DNA of 64,000 nucleotides from Morchella semilibera (lineage: Eukaryota > Ascomycota > Pezizomycetes > Pezizales > Morchellaceae): assembly GCA_009192285.1 (NCBI GenBank), contig CM018606.1:372001-436000 (forward strand), given 5' to 3'. Positions 11,695 through 22,938 of the stretch are shown here, piece by piece. The position numbers and the translations under genes were made by a program. The notes below the pieces were generated by a model, which saw nothing but the letters and a program-made list of their open reading frames with translations, searched no databases and had not been told where the DNA came from. Positions within the stretch are counted from its first letter, which is position 1, and the number at the start of each line of letters is the position of its first letter.

Positions 11695-12112
11695 TGGAAA
11701 GTGATGCACATTTTGATTAGACAACACCCAAATAATAAGACGCAACCAACCAGGACCAACCAGGAATAAGCCGCAAACAAATTAAAGTAAATAGTAATAA
11801 TAAAGGATTAGAGACTCGAGTTACATTAGATTAGGCATTGGGCTCACTGGAACTTACGGGGTCGGGGTGAGTGTCGCAGTGTTCGTTGAGCCTTGTCTTC
11901 TCGGTGCGTCCCATTATTTTTGACAACTCGCGGTACTTTGTCGCAGTACAACAAAATCGTACAGAACCTCTCTACCATACCTAAGTACTAAGCATATACT
12001 TTGATGAGGAGTATCTGTACACTCATATTTACCTTGAAATAGCCTGGTGTGGAAATTGATTCCAGTGTAGCTATGAAACCACCGAATGTGCATCACTTTC
12101 CGACACCCTGGG
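11695..12112. mobile_element. TA-flanked inverted-repeat element, 418 bp
   Basis: The terminal inverted repeats are about 31 nt: left CCTGGGATGTTGGAAAGTG then ATGCACATT, and right (reverse strand) CCCAGGGTGTCGGAAAGTG then ATGCACATT. TA flanks both ends (11693-11694 and 12113-12114). The interior has no transposase-like frame. It is longer than the other elements here and may be an internally deleted copy of an autonomous Tc1/mariner/pogo-type transposon. Confidence 0.65.
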
Positions 12113-12630
12113 TACTACTATACCGCCTTTGGGGGCAAAAAATTATGGCTCAAATTTAAAAAAGTGGTGGCTATTTCATAGAAAAAAGTACCTAGGAGGC
12201 ATAAAACCTGGATAGGCTCATATAAAATCTTACAGATAAGACATGAATAGCTCTGATTTTTTTTTTCCGATAGAGGCTTATTTATAAGGTACATGATACA
12301 ATTAGACTTGGTCGAAGATAAAACTTGCATGCATATCAACAAAAAAGTTTGGTTTTTATTTTTGAGTCTGATTCACACCCGGTCAAACAGGCCTTCTTAT
12401 TATAATGCCACTTATTTTTTTCGCCTTGCTGCTTCCTGTCCCCTCCCCCCCTATGTCTCCTGTCTCCTGCATTTTTATCTAGAAGGATGTCATAAAATAC
12501 CATCTACGTGGGGGAGAGGAGAGGTCACCCACTGATTATCGAGCTCGTAATGACAAGTACTAATTTTATACTCGTAAACTTAATTATATTAAGGCAATTA
12601 ACAGATTTGGTTTAGGACAACATGCCAATT
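12113..12630. other. Gene-free spacer
   Basis: An AT-rich stretch with a T-tract near 12258-12266. No gene or element ends were recognised. Confidence 0.35.
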
Positions 12631-12715
12631 TCACTTCCCTTAAAGAGGATGGGGCATCCGTCCGCTCTGCCATACCCAAACTTCATATCGCCTGGGAATC
12701 CCGGATACCGAACTC
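12631..12715 (+). pseudogene. Truncated 5S rRNA copy C
   Basis: Plus-strand 5S remnant. The block GGGGCATCCGTCCGCTCTG, with CCATACCCAAACTTCATATCG after it, matches the genes at 5097 and 11371. It is joined directly to the 3' block CCTGGGAATCCCGGATACCG and AACTCG, so about 30 nt of the internal control region are missing. The 5' third is poorly preserved and one C of the CCCGTCC block is lost. The downstream trailer (CTTTTGTATTTTTT) still resembles that of copy A. No upstream promoter element is present. It is not expected to be functional. Confidence 0.8.
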
Positions 12716-12961
12716 GAGGCCAAATCTTTTGTATTTTTTGTGCATTCACATGGTGGTCTTGCAAGTCACCGGTACGGCTGGAGACGCAGGTTCCTCACGG
12801 GAGATTTACTGCCATTACTTAGTAAGCAGGCATTATCACACATATACTAAGGCTAGATATACATTATAACTCTAATCGAAATCATAGCATTTCAAGGACA
12901 TTATAAAAAATACCAAAAATTAGTGTCAAATAATAGCTAGTCGATGGTTACGGAGTCATTA

Positions 12962-13076
12962 GGCCATTTGCGCAAAAGACTCCAGAGTCTTTTTTCGGTA
13001 ACCTTATTGGTGCTTATCCTCCATCAACCAATCATACAAGCAGAAAAAGACTCCGGAGTCTTTTGCGCAAAGGGCC
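12962..13076. mobile_element. TA-flanked foldback element (MITE)
   Basis: Inverted repeats of about 36 nt: left GGCCATTTGCGCAAAAGACT followed by CCAGAGTC and a T-run; right its complement, with GGCCCTTTGCGCAAAAGACT on the other strand. TA flanks both ends (12960-12961 and 13077-13078). Each arm also contains the internal palindrome GACTCCRGAGTC. The loop of about 45 nt is unique. Confidence 0.7.
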
Positions 13077-13078
13077 TA

Positions 13079-13392
13079 TTACATAATCCTCATACCGATT
13101 GTCTTTAAGTACAAGTAAGTACATAAGTACATATAATAGGTACATGTACTTAGTACCAATATACTTACCTCCCGTAAGACATATATAAGCATATTTTAGG
13201 GACTCTATAAAACTCAAAAAGAAACCGAATGAAAGCTATTAATGGCTAATGGTTGGGGCAAAGGGTTGAATTTCCCCCCGTTAGCCTCTTGGCGTATTTC
13301 ATCAATGGAAAAAACCCCAAACCTGGGCACGAGCACAGAAGAAGTGATTATTGCGCTCTCTCAATCGTTCATCTCTAAGAGAGCAAGTGGAG
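13079..13392. other. Gene-free spacer
   Basis: AT-rich and contains TACATGTA at 13141-13148 amid several GTAC/GTACTTA repeats. No gene was seen. Confidence 0.35.
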
Positions 13393-13496
13393 GAGCAGAA
13401 GTGGGACTTGGGCCCACGCTCGTTTCCGAACCAGGATATCGATGTTAAGATTTTCAGACCCTAACCTGGCGCCATAACCAACTCGGCCATCCTGCC
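13393..13496 (-). pseudogene. tRNA-Leu pseudogene with AGG anticodon
   Basis: A 104-nt relative of the tRNA-Leu(AAG) genes at 3556 and 22838. The acceptor, D, anticodon and variable arms are all kept. The anticodon position reads AGG instead of AAG (a proline anticodon), and the T-loop is CCCAAGT in place of TTCAAGT. This loses the invariant T54-T55 and weakens the Pol III B box. No T-run follows the 3' end. The intron is diverged and slightly longer, but still contains CTTAA, complementary to the ancestral TTAAG. It is most likely a decayed gene. Confidence 0.8.
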
Positions 13497-16400
13497 ACGG
13501 AAATTTAAAAGGCATCTCATATACCTCTTACTTTAGGTCCAAAGTGGCCCAACATCTCAAAAACAAAACCGATCCACAATTCTCGTCGATTAGAAGAATA
13601 GAGCAATACTTACAGCAACAGAAAAAGACTCAGAAGATCCTCAGCATGAAGCTTCTAGTTCAGGATACGGATCACAGCTGTTAATATAAAAAATGGGTAC
13701 GTGCAAAGTCGACTCTATTAGTACTCGGAAAACGGCACCTCATTTCTATGTTATATCACAAAGATCAGATACACTCTAACCACCATTGCCCAAAAACTGG
13801 TATTTGACATTTTGTCCACACACGATCGACAGATGATGTGTTGGTGACAGCTATTGAGGGCTTTGCTCGGAGTAGTAACTCTGTACTTATTGGACTTCGC
13901 GAAAGATCTAGGCCTCAATTGCCACCTGAGTAGAGTGCCGCGCATCCTTTCTCCCCCTAGATGTTCCGATAAGACATCTTAGCGTATTGGTCAAAGGATT
14001 TGCTATAATCCTTGCGGTCCGCGCATCACGACAGCGAACAATATATTCGTGCAAACCCTAACCCTGGCCTAGAACCAATGATCCAATGATCCAATGATCC
14101 GATGATCCACAAAATTGCTTCATGCCCTTATTACGCACTCTTTAGACTTCCTTATTTACCCACGATAAGCCTTACCATGTCAGCACTTTAAAAACCATCT
14201 GTTGATCTTTAACTGAGAAAACAACAAGCAGATGGGTGGGGGGGGGGGCCGGACTCAATGACGAGTCCTGGAATAGGTGGTCGTCTGAGCATGGGAATAG
14301 GAATGCAATCAGCCAGCCAGCCAGCCAGAAATTGTAGTTCTAGCTACTAGCTGCTGCTGCTGCTGCCAGAAAGTCAAGTACCGGTACACGTCCGCGGGTA
14401 TCGAGTCAATAAGAACCAAGAATTGAGAGGAAATTTTTTTCCCTTCGTTCTCATCTCGATCGAGATGCAGCTGGGCTGGCCTTTGGCCTATAACCCTTTT
14501 GTGGGTTTTGTGGGTCTTCACATGTTGCAGATGTAGCATAGAGTACACATATGGGGTATTCCGACAGAGTATCCAGTCAATCGCTACATGAGCCGGCTCC
14601 GAATCTAGTCTTTGCTCATGCCGAAGATTTCCATGCTACACCCCACTTTCCTGATGCACCGCTACTTAAGTACTATACAACTTGAGACCAGCTACCGGGC
14701 TGTGAAGTATGTATCTTATCATAAGCGAGAACAGTGCGTACCAGGGTTTGAATTCCACGTCGTGGCCTTTTTATAGAGCTCTAGTCGTTGATTTGACAGA
14801 CTTTGGTTTTACTCCACCTAGGCTTGCGGTGAGCGAACATTTGCCGCTTCCATAGGATTTGTTCTTTATGACCATTGATGAAGTCACATTTTTTTTCCCT
14901 GTGAGTTCAGCTGGCTCTTACTGGTGGCCCATACAGAAGCGGAACTAAAAAGATAAACCCTATCCCTCGAGCCCGGTCACAAATGATTGGGGTAAAAAGG
15001 GACTTTATGTGGGTATGTATTCACCCATTTATCCAGTAAGACCAGGGGGTTCCCCCTGTCAATACTCTATCTGACGTATGGGTCAATGACGGCCCTATTA
15101 TGTGCAGATTTGCAAAGTAATTGAAGCACGTGTTATGTGTGCATTTTTGTCCGCAGCTGATTTTGTCTCGCGATGGGCAGGGCGATGATATGGCACACTA
15201 ACACCGGGTAAGGTGAAAAACCACACTTGAGTTAGATCTAGAGCGCACCATCCAACTAGTTAGCTAGATGCGATTAGAATATACCTCTGGAATTATATAC
15301 GGCATTTCGGATAATTAGATATGCTGGGAGGTTTATGTGACGCAACACTGTAGCTGTCTTTGGCTCGATATATGGGGTTCAAATATTTGCAGAGAGTCCT
15401 GTAATGAAAGGAAAGCAATACTCTAGCGTGATATTTTCCCTGAGTTTCTCGGCTGGCTGGAGTGAAGCTCCTACTCGGAGTTAAGATCTCGCCTAAATTT
15501 TCAATTTATTGAAAAAGTTTTCGTCCCTTCGATCCTGATCATTGGCATTGGCTTGTAATAACTACATAATTGTTAGTAGGCTGATTATTAATATAGGGTT
15601 AGGTTTAATTGTGCGTGTATACTTACTTCAATATTCTAACCAATTGCAGGCACAGCCAGCACTCAGCGCCACCCCTGAAACATCGAGGGGAAACAAATTC
15701 TCGGGTGTGTAGTATGCAGATATGCAAACATTCTTCTTTGAACCCGATACCCGTTTCTCAGGGCGCATTGTAAAAATTTAAGCCTGGGTATGACCACACG
15801 CATAGATTAAAATGGAGCATACCTACATGTAAATCACTCCTTCTCTTTTTTTACGGCTCTTCCTCCGTTTAGAGCCCCTGCGAATATGTACTAAGGCGGG
15901 TCGGTGTGTGGGTCAAGGGTCTCCCCCCCACCTACTACCACTTAGTGACCAGGCCAGGGTTAGGTTTCAGCAAACCAGGACGTACCTACATATACCTAGG
16001 TTTATTGTATACATGTAGAGATACAGACGGGCACCGGTCCGCAGCATGCACATCATCTACCAGGTGTGAGTGATCGAGATGAGCACGCCGCAAGGGAACA
16101 AAAAGTGCTCTTGGAGGTTCGCGTCTTGTTGACTAACCTATGGCCAGTGGATGTCTTGCGGGAGTAAACGTGTAGAATGTCTAAAGCCTTGTAGGTAACG
16201 AGAGACCCATAACTTCCAAGGATCCTGGAAGAGTGGGGGCCGTTATCGAGGAGGGCATATGTTGCTGCGCGTGCTTGACCAGTTGAAATCCTCCCCCACG
16301 ACTGCAATGTACCTCCAGTTTCCTGATAAATATTCGATTCGCGAATCCATTAAACCCCAAGCTCTTATACTCCGCCATTGGGAACTTGTAACTGCCGGCG

Positions 16401-17487
16401 TACGCGAATGTACTAGTGATCCCCGCCTCATCTGCTTAGGACAATCAATTAATCACGAAACTCCCCACGGGGTTAGGGTTTGTATGGTACGTATTACATA
16501 CGTTTTTCTTATCACAAGCGAGGGCTTGGTAAGCTATCATTTACCTATCCTGTGACATGCACGGATATACACGCAGTATCAGCCCAATTTCGGTACGGGG
16601 GTTGCGGATATTAAGTGGATACATCCAGACCCACCTAGAGCACTATATGAGGTGCTATTTGACTTGCCAATCTGAAAGGCACATATTAAAAACAATTGGA
16701 TGATTTTAGACCATTTAGAGGAAGTAAAGAGCAGTTTTCTTCTTTCATCTTTGCGTGTGGATGTCCCGGAGGGGGGGGGGTGGATGAGTTTGTATTCCGA
16801 GTCGTTCTTTTTCGAATGCACCTAGGATTTCCTCCTCCTCCGTAATTTGCACTGAAGTTTTGAGAGCCAGGTTGGAGCGGAACCGGTATTCTACTCCGGA
16901 TAAAGTAGCTGTTTCTGTCTAGTTATGGTAGAATAGAGTACCATATTCTCCTAGCTAGGTTTCCCATCGGCCAAAAAGGTATGGGAGATACCGACCCTAC
17001 GATGCCTCGGATTCCTCGGTACGGAACAGGGCAGCCCCGGCGGAGAACACAGTCTGTTTGACGTGTTCACAAGCTTGGACTAGGTTGCTGTTTAGAGGTA
17101 TTTGTGGTTAGACTTTGCTCCCTTGAGCCCCGGTTGGATACCCCGGGCCCTGCTGGTTCAACGGTGCTGAAGATTCCGGAATAGTCTCTGGAGTGGGTTT
17201 GGGGTTGATAGTTTGGGTGATCCATGTCCTACAACACTCCGAGTTTGTTCCACGGTATGAATAACAGTGCCGATTTCCCCCACTCTACTATGTTTTTTTT
17301 TTGTCAGTAGGAGATCGAAAATTATCTGCGGTAACCTACCCGTGAAAAAGAAAATTGACGGAAGGCCGTTAGAACTCCATATGCAGGGCAGCGGCAGCGG
17401 CAGCGGACTTGAGACACTTTTAAAGCTTAGCGCCGCAAAAGTGTCAGATGCAAGATACAAAACCGGGAAAAAGAGGGCATGTATATA
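13497..17487. other. Gene-free spacer, 4 kb
   Basis: No gene was supported. Visible items are four tandem CCAATGAT-type octamers at 14075-14108 (the last with one change), CAGC/AGCC short repeats at 14310-14365, G-tracts near 14236-14247 and 16769-16780, TACATGTA at 15824-15831 and 16010-16017, and a hairpin with GACACTTTT/AAAAGTGTC arms near 17412-17444. Confidence 0.4.
14075..14108 (+). repeat. Tandem octamer repeat, CCAATGAT
   Basis: Three exact CCAATGAT units and a fourth with one change (CCGATGAT). No gene is nearby and no function is evident. Confidence 0.7.
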
Positions 17488-17624
17488 CACGCTTACCAGC
17501 AAAAGAACCAGGAAATGCAAGTAACGGAACCAGGGATTATTTGTATGAGAGAACGGCGCCACTCCATACAAATTATCCTTGCCCTGAGCAACTGCATTTT
17601 CTGGTTCTTATGCTGGTAAGCGTG
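17488..17624. mobile_element. TA-flanked foldback element (MITE)
   Basis: The terminal repeats are about 35 nt with a few mismatches: left CACGCTTACCAGCAAAAGAA then CCAGGAAATGCA, and right (other strand) CACGCTTACCAGCATAAGAA then CCAGAAAATGCA. TA lies on both sides (17486-17487 and 17625-17626). A second, inner inverted pair (ATTTGTATG facing CATACAAAT) makes the middle fold too. There is no coding capacity. Confidence 0.7.
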
Positions 17625-18959
17625 TACATAAGGCATGAGGATCATGTATGTATGGCATGCCTTGCGCCAACCTTGGATCCTAGCACAAAGGTGGAGGGAA
17701 AATTTTGAGAAGCACCGAATAAAGACCGAAAGGAAGACCATAGAAAGGTCTCATAAGATCGGCTCGAGAATTCTAATATCTTGACTGCCTGCTCCCTTTT
17801 GGTGGACTTCTAGGCGCGGCGACAACGTTAAATGTTGTATCCTTCCCTAGTAGTACCGTAGTAGAAGATCTATCTTTGGATCGGATGGCTTGCCACAGCT
17901 GTGACTTGTTCGACAACTCAACCAGGTTGTGCTGGTGTGGGGGAGGGGAGGGGGTGGGACCTACATAGCTACATAGCTACTAGGTGATCCTTTCATCAAG
18001 AGTAATAACCGTAGGGGCAAAACAAGCAAGGGAAGATGTTTGGATGAAGGAACGGAGGCCGATAAGCATTTGGGGGGTTATGTCCCATTACCATGTTGGG
18101 GGTTGGGTTTGACCTTTTTCGCGGGAAGCTCCGCCGGAGATTTTCGCAGGCAATAGGAGAATGGTGCATGCATGTACATACTTTTTTACTTTACACCCAT
18201 TGAAGCCAAGAGGAATCCATCCAAGCGAGGCCGGCCCGAGGAGCACTTTTGTGGTTTGTTTGTGTGTGGGTATTATTTATGCAGCATAACGGCTCAATAT
18301 AGGTGTAATATATCGCTGTGAAGTTAGTAGAAAAAGAGGAATCCAGAACCAATTAAACAGCCTTGTTAGAGGTAAACTGCCCGATTTAAAACATAACTTT
18401 CCCTTACTCTATTAATCCTACTTACCCGAGATATGTAGCTACGGGTACTCTCGATGTACCTTCGTTGTACCTTTAGCCCGGCCCTGGAGGGCGCCGCGGA
18501 CTAAATGCATATCCTTTGCTTTCTATCTCTCTTTACGCCTTTTCAATATCCTATCTTTTCTCTCTTGTATACTAGCTAGTTTCGCAATCATGGTACCTGG
18601 CCCTGTCACTACTTGTTAGTTGTTTCAAAGCCCAATTGCAAACCTCATCTGACACTGGCCTGTTATACTATACATAGGGAAGGTGTAGCTTGTTGGTCTG
18701 TACGTCTAATTTCTATATATTCTTTGATATCTGCCTCCTCGGAGGTTCTCATGACCTTCTCTATTCAAGCCGCATTATACCTATTACACGGAGAAAGTGA
18801 AGAATACCAAACCTGCTGCTTCGATTTTACACTTTACATAAATCTTTACCTATCACAATATCAAAGCTAGCAAATTAGCACCTACAAACAGGTCATCAAT
18901 ATGCTTTTCGAGTCTGGAAAGCCACCTATTGACTGTAAATCCCCAAATCTTTCTTTCAA
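17625..18959. other. Spacer and promoter region of the CoA-ligase-like gene
   Basis: No gene was seen. G-rich DNA lies near 17935-17960. A pyrimidine-rich segment at about 18505-18570 could be a core promoter or leader. The last 100 nt before 18960 are pyrimidine- and A-rich, as expected for a 5' leader. Confidence 0.35.
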
Positions 18960-20825
18960 ATGTCAACCAGAGCATATGCTAACTTGCGATCCCTGAACCA
19001 AGACCCTACTACTATGCCCATCTGGACATGGTTGTTTGATTCACCTGCCTCTACGCTCACCACATACCCACCTTCTAAAATCCGTAGCTTCATTGACTCA
19101 ACAACTCATAAAAAACTCAACTACATCGACGTTGCTGAACTCTCTACATATGTCTCAACGGCACTCTCCCTCCACCACGGCCTACAGCCCGGTGAAACTG
19201 TCTGCTTCTTCTCGCACAATACCATCTGGTATCCCGTTGCCATGTTCGCCGCGTTACGCTCTGGAGGTGTTATCTCGGGAGCATCACCATCGTATACAGA
19301 GGACGAGATGACATTTGCTCTGAAAACTGTCAGTGCAAAATATATCTTTACTGTCCCTGGGTCAGTTGAGATTGCGGTAGCGGCGGCGGCTCGTTCTGGT
19401 ATTTCAAAAGACAAGATATTTTTGTTAGAGGGTATTCGGAGCGGATACAAGACGTTGGAAGAGCTGGTAGAAGCAGGACGCAGAGAACAGACACAGGTGC
19501 CAGCGTTTGATTTGGGAGGGAGGGATAGTGGGGAAGTGTGTGCGTATCTGAGCTTTAGTAGTGGGACCACGGGGTTGCCAAAAGCTGTAGGTCTTTGCTC
19601 TTCTTTGTGGTGTGACGCATGAATATTTGTACTAACGATGGCGGTGTGGTGCTTTAGGTCATGATTTCTCACAGGAATATGATTGCTCAGCTGATCCAGG
19701 TGGCCTCTGAGAAGGCACCAGATGTCGATAAATTGATTGCGGCACTGCCCTTTTTCCACAGTATGTATTTTTCGCAATGGATTTATTAATATGACAAAAC
19801 AATTATGATCTAATAAGCCTTCTTCTTTAGTTGTCGGCCTTGCTTTCTCCCTTCATCTTCCCATTGTCCAAAATTGCGACCTCGTACTCATGCGTGCCTT
19901 TGCTTTCCCCAGCTTCCTGGCAACTATAGAGGCCTACAGCATCCCGGAAGTAACTCTCGCACCTCCTATCCTCCTCCGTCTTACTCGTGATCCTATTGTG
20001 CGCTCTTACAATCTGGCTTGCGTCCGCCGGTGGCACACCGGCGCTGCCCCACTCTCCCGTGACCTCATCCGCGAGCTTGCCCGCCGCTTCCCCTGGACCG
20101 GTGTCAAACATGGCTACGGCCTCACTGAGAACTGTGGTGGCGTCACCGTCACTCCCATCACTGGCTATGGTTATGAGAATGCGTACACAGTCGGAAAGTT
20201 ACTACGTAGCACGTCAGTACGAATTATGGGGGAGCGTGGTGAGGAGCTAGGTCCACACCGACAGGGCGAGATTTGGTGTAAAGGGCCTCAGGTCACAATG
20301 GGGTATCTGAATGCTCCGGAAGCAACCAAAAATACGTTTTTGGAGGATGGATGGTTGAGGACAGGTGACCTGGGGTGCATGGACGAGGAGGGCACTCTTA
20401 CCATCACGGGCAGGATCAAAGACCTAGTAAAAGTGAAAGGCATATCTGTATCTCCGGCAGAAATTGAGGAAGTGTTGATGGAGCATTCGGCAGTCGAAGA
20501 GTGTGCGGTTGTGGGTGTCCCGGATCCGGCATCAGGAGAGGCCCCACGCGCTTTTGTAGTGCTCAAGGAGGAAGCCAAAGCGAAGGGTGAGACAAGCGTT
20601 AACGAGGTTGGAAGACAGCTTATTAGGATGGTGAGAGCGAAGAAGTATAGGCCAAAGTGGCTGCGTGGCGGAGTTGTCTTTCTGGAGGAGCTACCTAGGA
20701 ACCCAAGCGGAAAGATTCTGAGGAGAGTTTTAGTGGCGATGGGTGACCAGGCTGTGGTTGTCGAGCGGGAAGCTCAACCCGAAGAAGAAAGGAAGGGGGC
20801 GGCAACGAACTTAAAGGATCCATGA
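18960..20825 (+). CDS. 4-coumarate-CoA-ligase-like AMP-dependent acyl-CoA synthetase
   Basis: Three exons: 18960-19586, 19658-19760 and 19831-20825, giving 574 residues. Both introns are about 70 nt, with GTAGGT and GTATGT donors and TTTAG acceptors. The protein belongs to the ANL superfamily, which adenylates a carboxylate with ATP and transfers it to CoA. Motifs: the phosphate-binding loop SSGTTGLPKA (about 200-209, ending exactly at intron 1), GYGLTEN (about 337-343), the RTGDLG motif with the ribose-binding Asp near 424, the hinge GRIKDLVKVKG, and PRNPSGKILRR with catalytic Lys538. The length suits 4CL/luciferase-type enzymes. The C-terminus ends KDP, so no PTS1 peroxisomal signal is visible. 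The substrate (phenylpropanoid, fatty or other aryl acid) cannot be read from sequence. No biosynthetic partner genes lie nearby. Confidence 0.9.
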
Positions 20826-21805
20826 GAGCTGGGTGGTTTGGTGCGGAAAAAGCGAAGTTGTAATGAGGAGTTTTCCGATTGATGCCTGATGATTTGTGTG
20901 CTTTTGGGGTTCGGGGTGTTGGTAACGGATTAGGGAATTCATATATTCAATAGACTGTCATAAAGAGAAGAAGATATACGCTGGTAGTAGTAGCTAAATT
21001 GTTATGAAATTTTTATGGGAACATATATACTCTCATGTTGACTTAACATGATCGAGAGGTCCCCCAATGGTGACACAGGGTGCGAGTGAGCGTTTGTGTT
21101 TCCGAGCTATGTCATGTGACCTGAAACATTCAATCATAAATATAAGACGTCCAACAAGAGAAGAAGAAAGCCTAAAGAAGAAAAGATGCAATTTAGTCTC
21201 TTCCAACAGTGAGTTTCATAACACACCTTTTGTGGCTTCAATTATTCTCCTGCTCTTGGCCGCCGATCATTTCCCTATATATGATTGTCATTGAAGGAGG
21301 AGACAGAAAGTTCTCATGATAAAGTATCTCCTTCCTCTTTAGTTATCCATGTACTGGGCGCCCAAAATACTACCATGGCGTGAAGAATTAGTCCCTGCAT
21401 AACCTGCAGAAAGGCTCCGCGGAGAGCTACCGCACCCTTGTTCATGTTGGATTTGGTCATGGGGACTTACTCACGTACGCTTAGTCACTTGCAAACCGGG
21501 GATTTCTATCAAAATTCACATGTAGTTGAGAAACGAGAGGCCTTGTGTGTGCATCATCATGCACTGTGTTGATTGAATATTTGCTTTTGATCGTGTTAGA
21601 GTATATCGATCGATAAGGACTAGTTCAGAGGGATGAGTCTGTCAAGAGCGGATAAGAGTCAGTTATGACGAAGCCCTTGGGCCAGAAATATGATATGATC
21701 TATACTCGCGCGTTAACTAAGTTGTCGGAGATATCGTTGCAACCAAACGCTTATCAGAGATTCCGACTTTCTAATTAACGACTACTACACTTACAAAGAA
21801 ATGTT
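20826..21805. other. Spacer downstream of the CoA-ligase-like gene
   Basis: This holds the 3'UTR and a gene-free stretch. A small hairpin (CATGTTGACTTAACATG) lies at about 21033-21049. Nothing else was recognised. Confidence 0.35.
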
Positions 21806-21892
21806 CTACAGTATCAAGGGTAAGTGAGTAGAATGTAAAAACACGAGTCACACCGTCACGTTCTACTCACTTACTTACCCTTAACACCGTAG
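21806..21892. mobile_element. Palindromic MITE, CTACGGTGT family, copy 1
   Basis: A foldback element with arms CTACAGTATCAAGGGTAAG (followed by TGAGTAGAA) and, at the right end, TTCTACTCACTTACTTACCC then TTAACACCGTAG. It is flanked by TT on the left and TA on the right. The same family lies at 22078-22160 in the same orientation. Copy 1 has an extra 4-nt repeat (ACTT) in the right arm and differs from copy 2 mostly by transitions. Confidence 0.7.
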
Positions 21893-22077
21893 TATCGCAT
21901 CTCTCTACGTTGGATGGCTAAGACCCACCAAATCCTATACGGGATAGCAAAATTAAAGTTCTCAGGGAATCTGGGATAGCAAGTTAGCCTTTCAGCAGAA
22001 AAGACAGGATTCCGTATGGGATAGCAAGATCCGAAATATTGAATTCTGCCATATATGGGTAACGAGATGCGATTGTA
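21893..22077. repeat. Triplicated GGGATAGCAA motif between two MITEs
   Basis: The 10-mer GGGATAGCAA occurs three times within about 90 nt (near 21941, 21971 and 22019), each with similar upstream words (CTATAC, TCTG, CGTAT). It may be the remnant of a short tandem or dispersed repeat. No function is evident. Confidence 0.45.
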
Positions 22078-22160
22078 CTACGGTGTCAAGGGTAAGTGAG
22101 CAGAACGTAGCAACGTAAATCGCACCGCCGCGTTCTACTCACTTACCCTTAACACCGGAG
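22078..22160. mobile_element. Palindromic MITE, CTACGGTGT family, copy 2
   Basis: An 83-bp foldback element flanked by TA on both sides. The left arm is CTACGGTGTCAAGGGTAAG followed by TGAGCAGAACG. The right arm is CGTTCTACTCACTTACCC followed by TTAACACCGGAG. The arms make up over two thirds of the length. It is the better preserved of the two local copies. Confidence 0.75.
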
Positions 22161-22837
22161 TACTTGGTCCACTGGTTGCTCACTTACTGTTATACCATTC
22201 TAGCTAGGTGCATGGTGCCGGCCGGCGTTGATACACAAAATTACATACATAGAGAACAAACGGGTCTGCATTCCAGCCACGCTGTCACATTGACGATGAT
22301 GAGGGGTAGAGTTTATCGCAAACTAATTCAAGACGGTTGCCGGTTGCCAATCTGGGTGTCTTAGAAATAGAGGCGTTTGTAAGATAGATGTTGGATAAGT
22401 ACTATGTCCAGATTCACCTAGAAATCGCAACCTCCATAGAGAGTTGTTATTCCACTGATGGCTGGCTGAGGGAAAAATTCGATATATCTATGGATGGAGG
22501 CGGGTATACGTATATATGGTTCGAGTACCTGTAATTATATTATACCTACACCACAAGCCTGGTGTAGGAGGATGTTGTAAAGATACGCATCCCAAGGGTA
22601 CGTTCTCATTTTACCAGCTTAAGGGATCTAGGAACAGGATATTATACATGTAGTATTGTTGAGAGTGGACTCCTAGAGCCTGGGAAGACCGTCCTAATCA
22701 AAGTATAAGGGGCCAGTTCTGTCGAGGAAGAACTTGCCAGTGGCCAATGAAAATATAACCGCAAAGAAAAGTCCTCCGCTTAACTTGATTTTTCTGACTA
22801 CTTTGGGGGCGATAGCAAAAGAACAAAATAAGATTTG
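22161..22837. other. Gene-free spacer
   Basis: Contains TACATGTA at 22645-22652. No gene was seen. Confidence 0.35.
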
Positions 22838-22938
22838 TGACAGAAGTGGGACTTGAACCCACGCTCGTTTCCGAACCAGGAATTAGTGTTAAGATTAAGA
22901 CCTTAACCTGGCGCCATAACCAACTCGGCCATCCTGCC
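22838..22938 (-). tRNA. tRNA-Leu (anticodon AAG), with intron, second copy
   Basis: A 101-nt minus-strand tRNA identical to the gene at 3556-3656 except at one acceptor-stem position (TTCTGTC in place of TCCTGTC, still paired through G-U). The intron is identical, including its CTTAA complement to the anticodon loop. The T arm and B box are intact, discriminator A is present, and a TTTT run lies about 17 nt downstream on the minus strand. The flanks do not align with those of the first copy, so any duplication did not carry surrounding DNA or is old. Confidence 0.92.
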
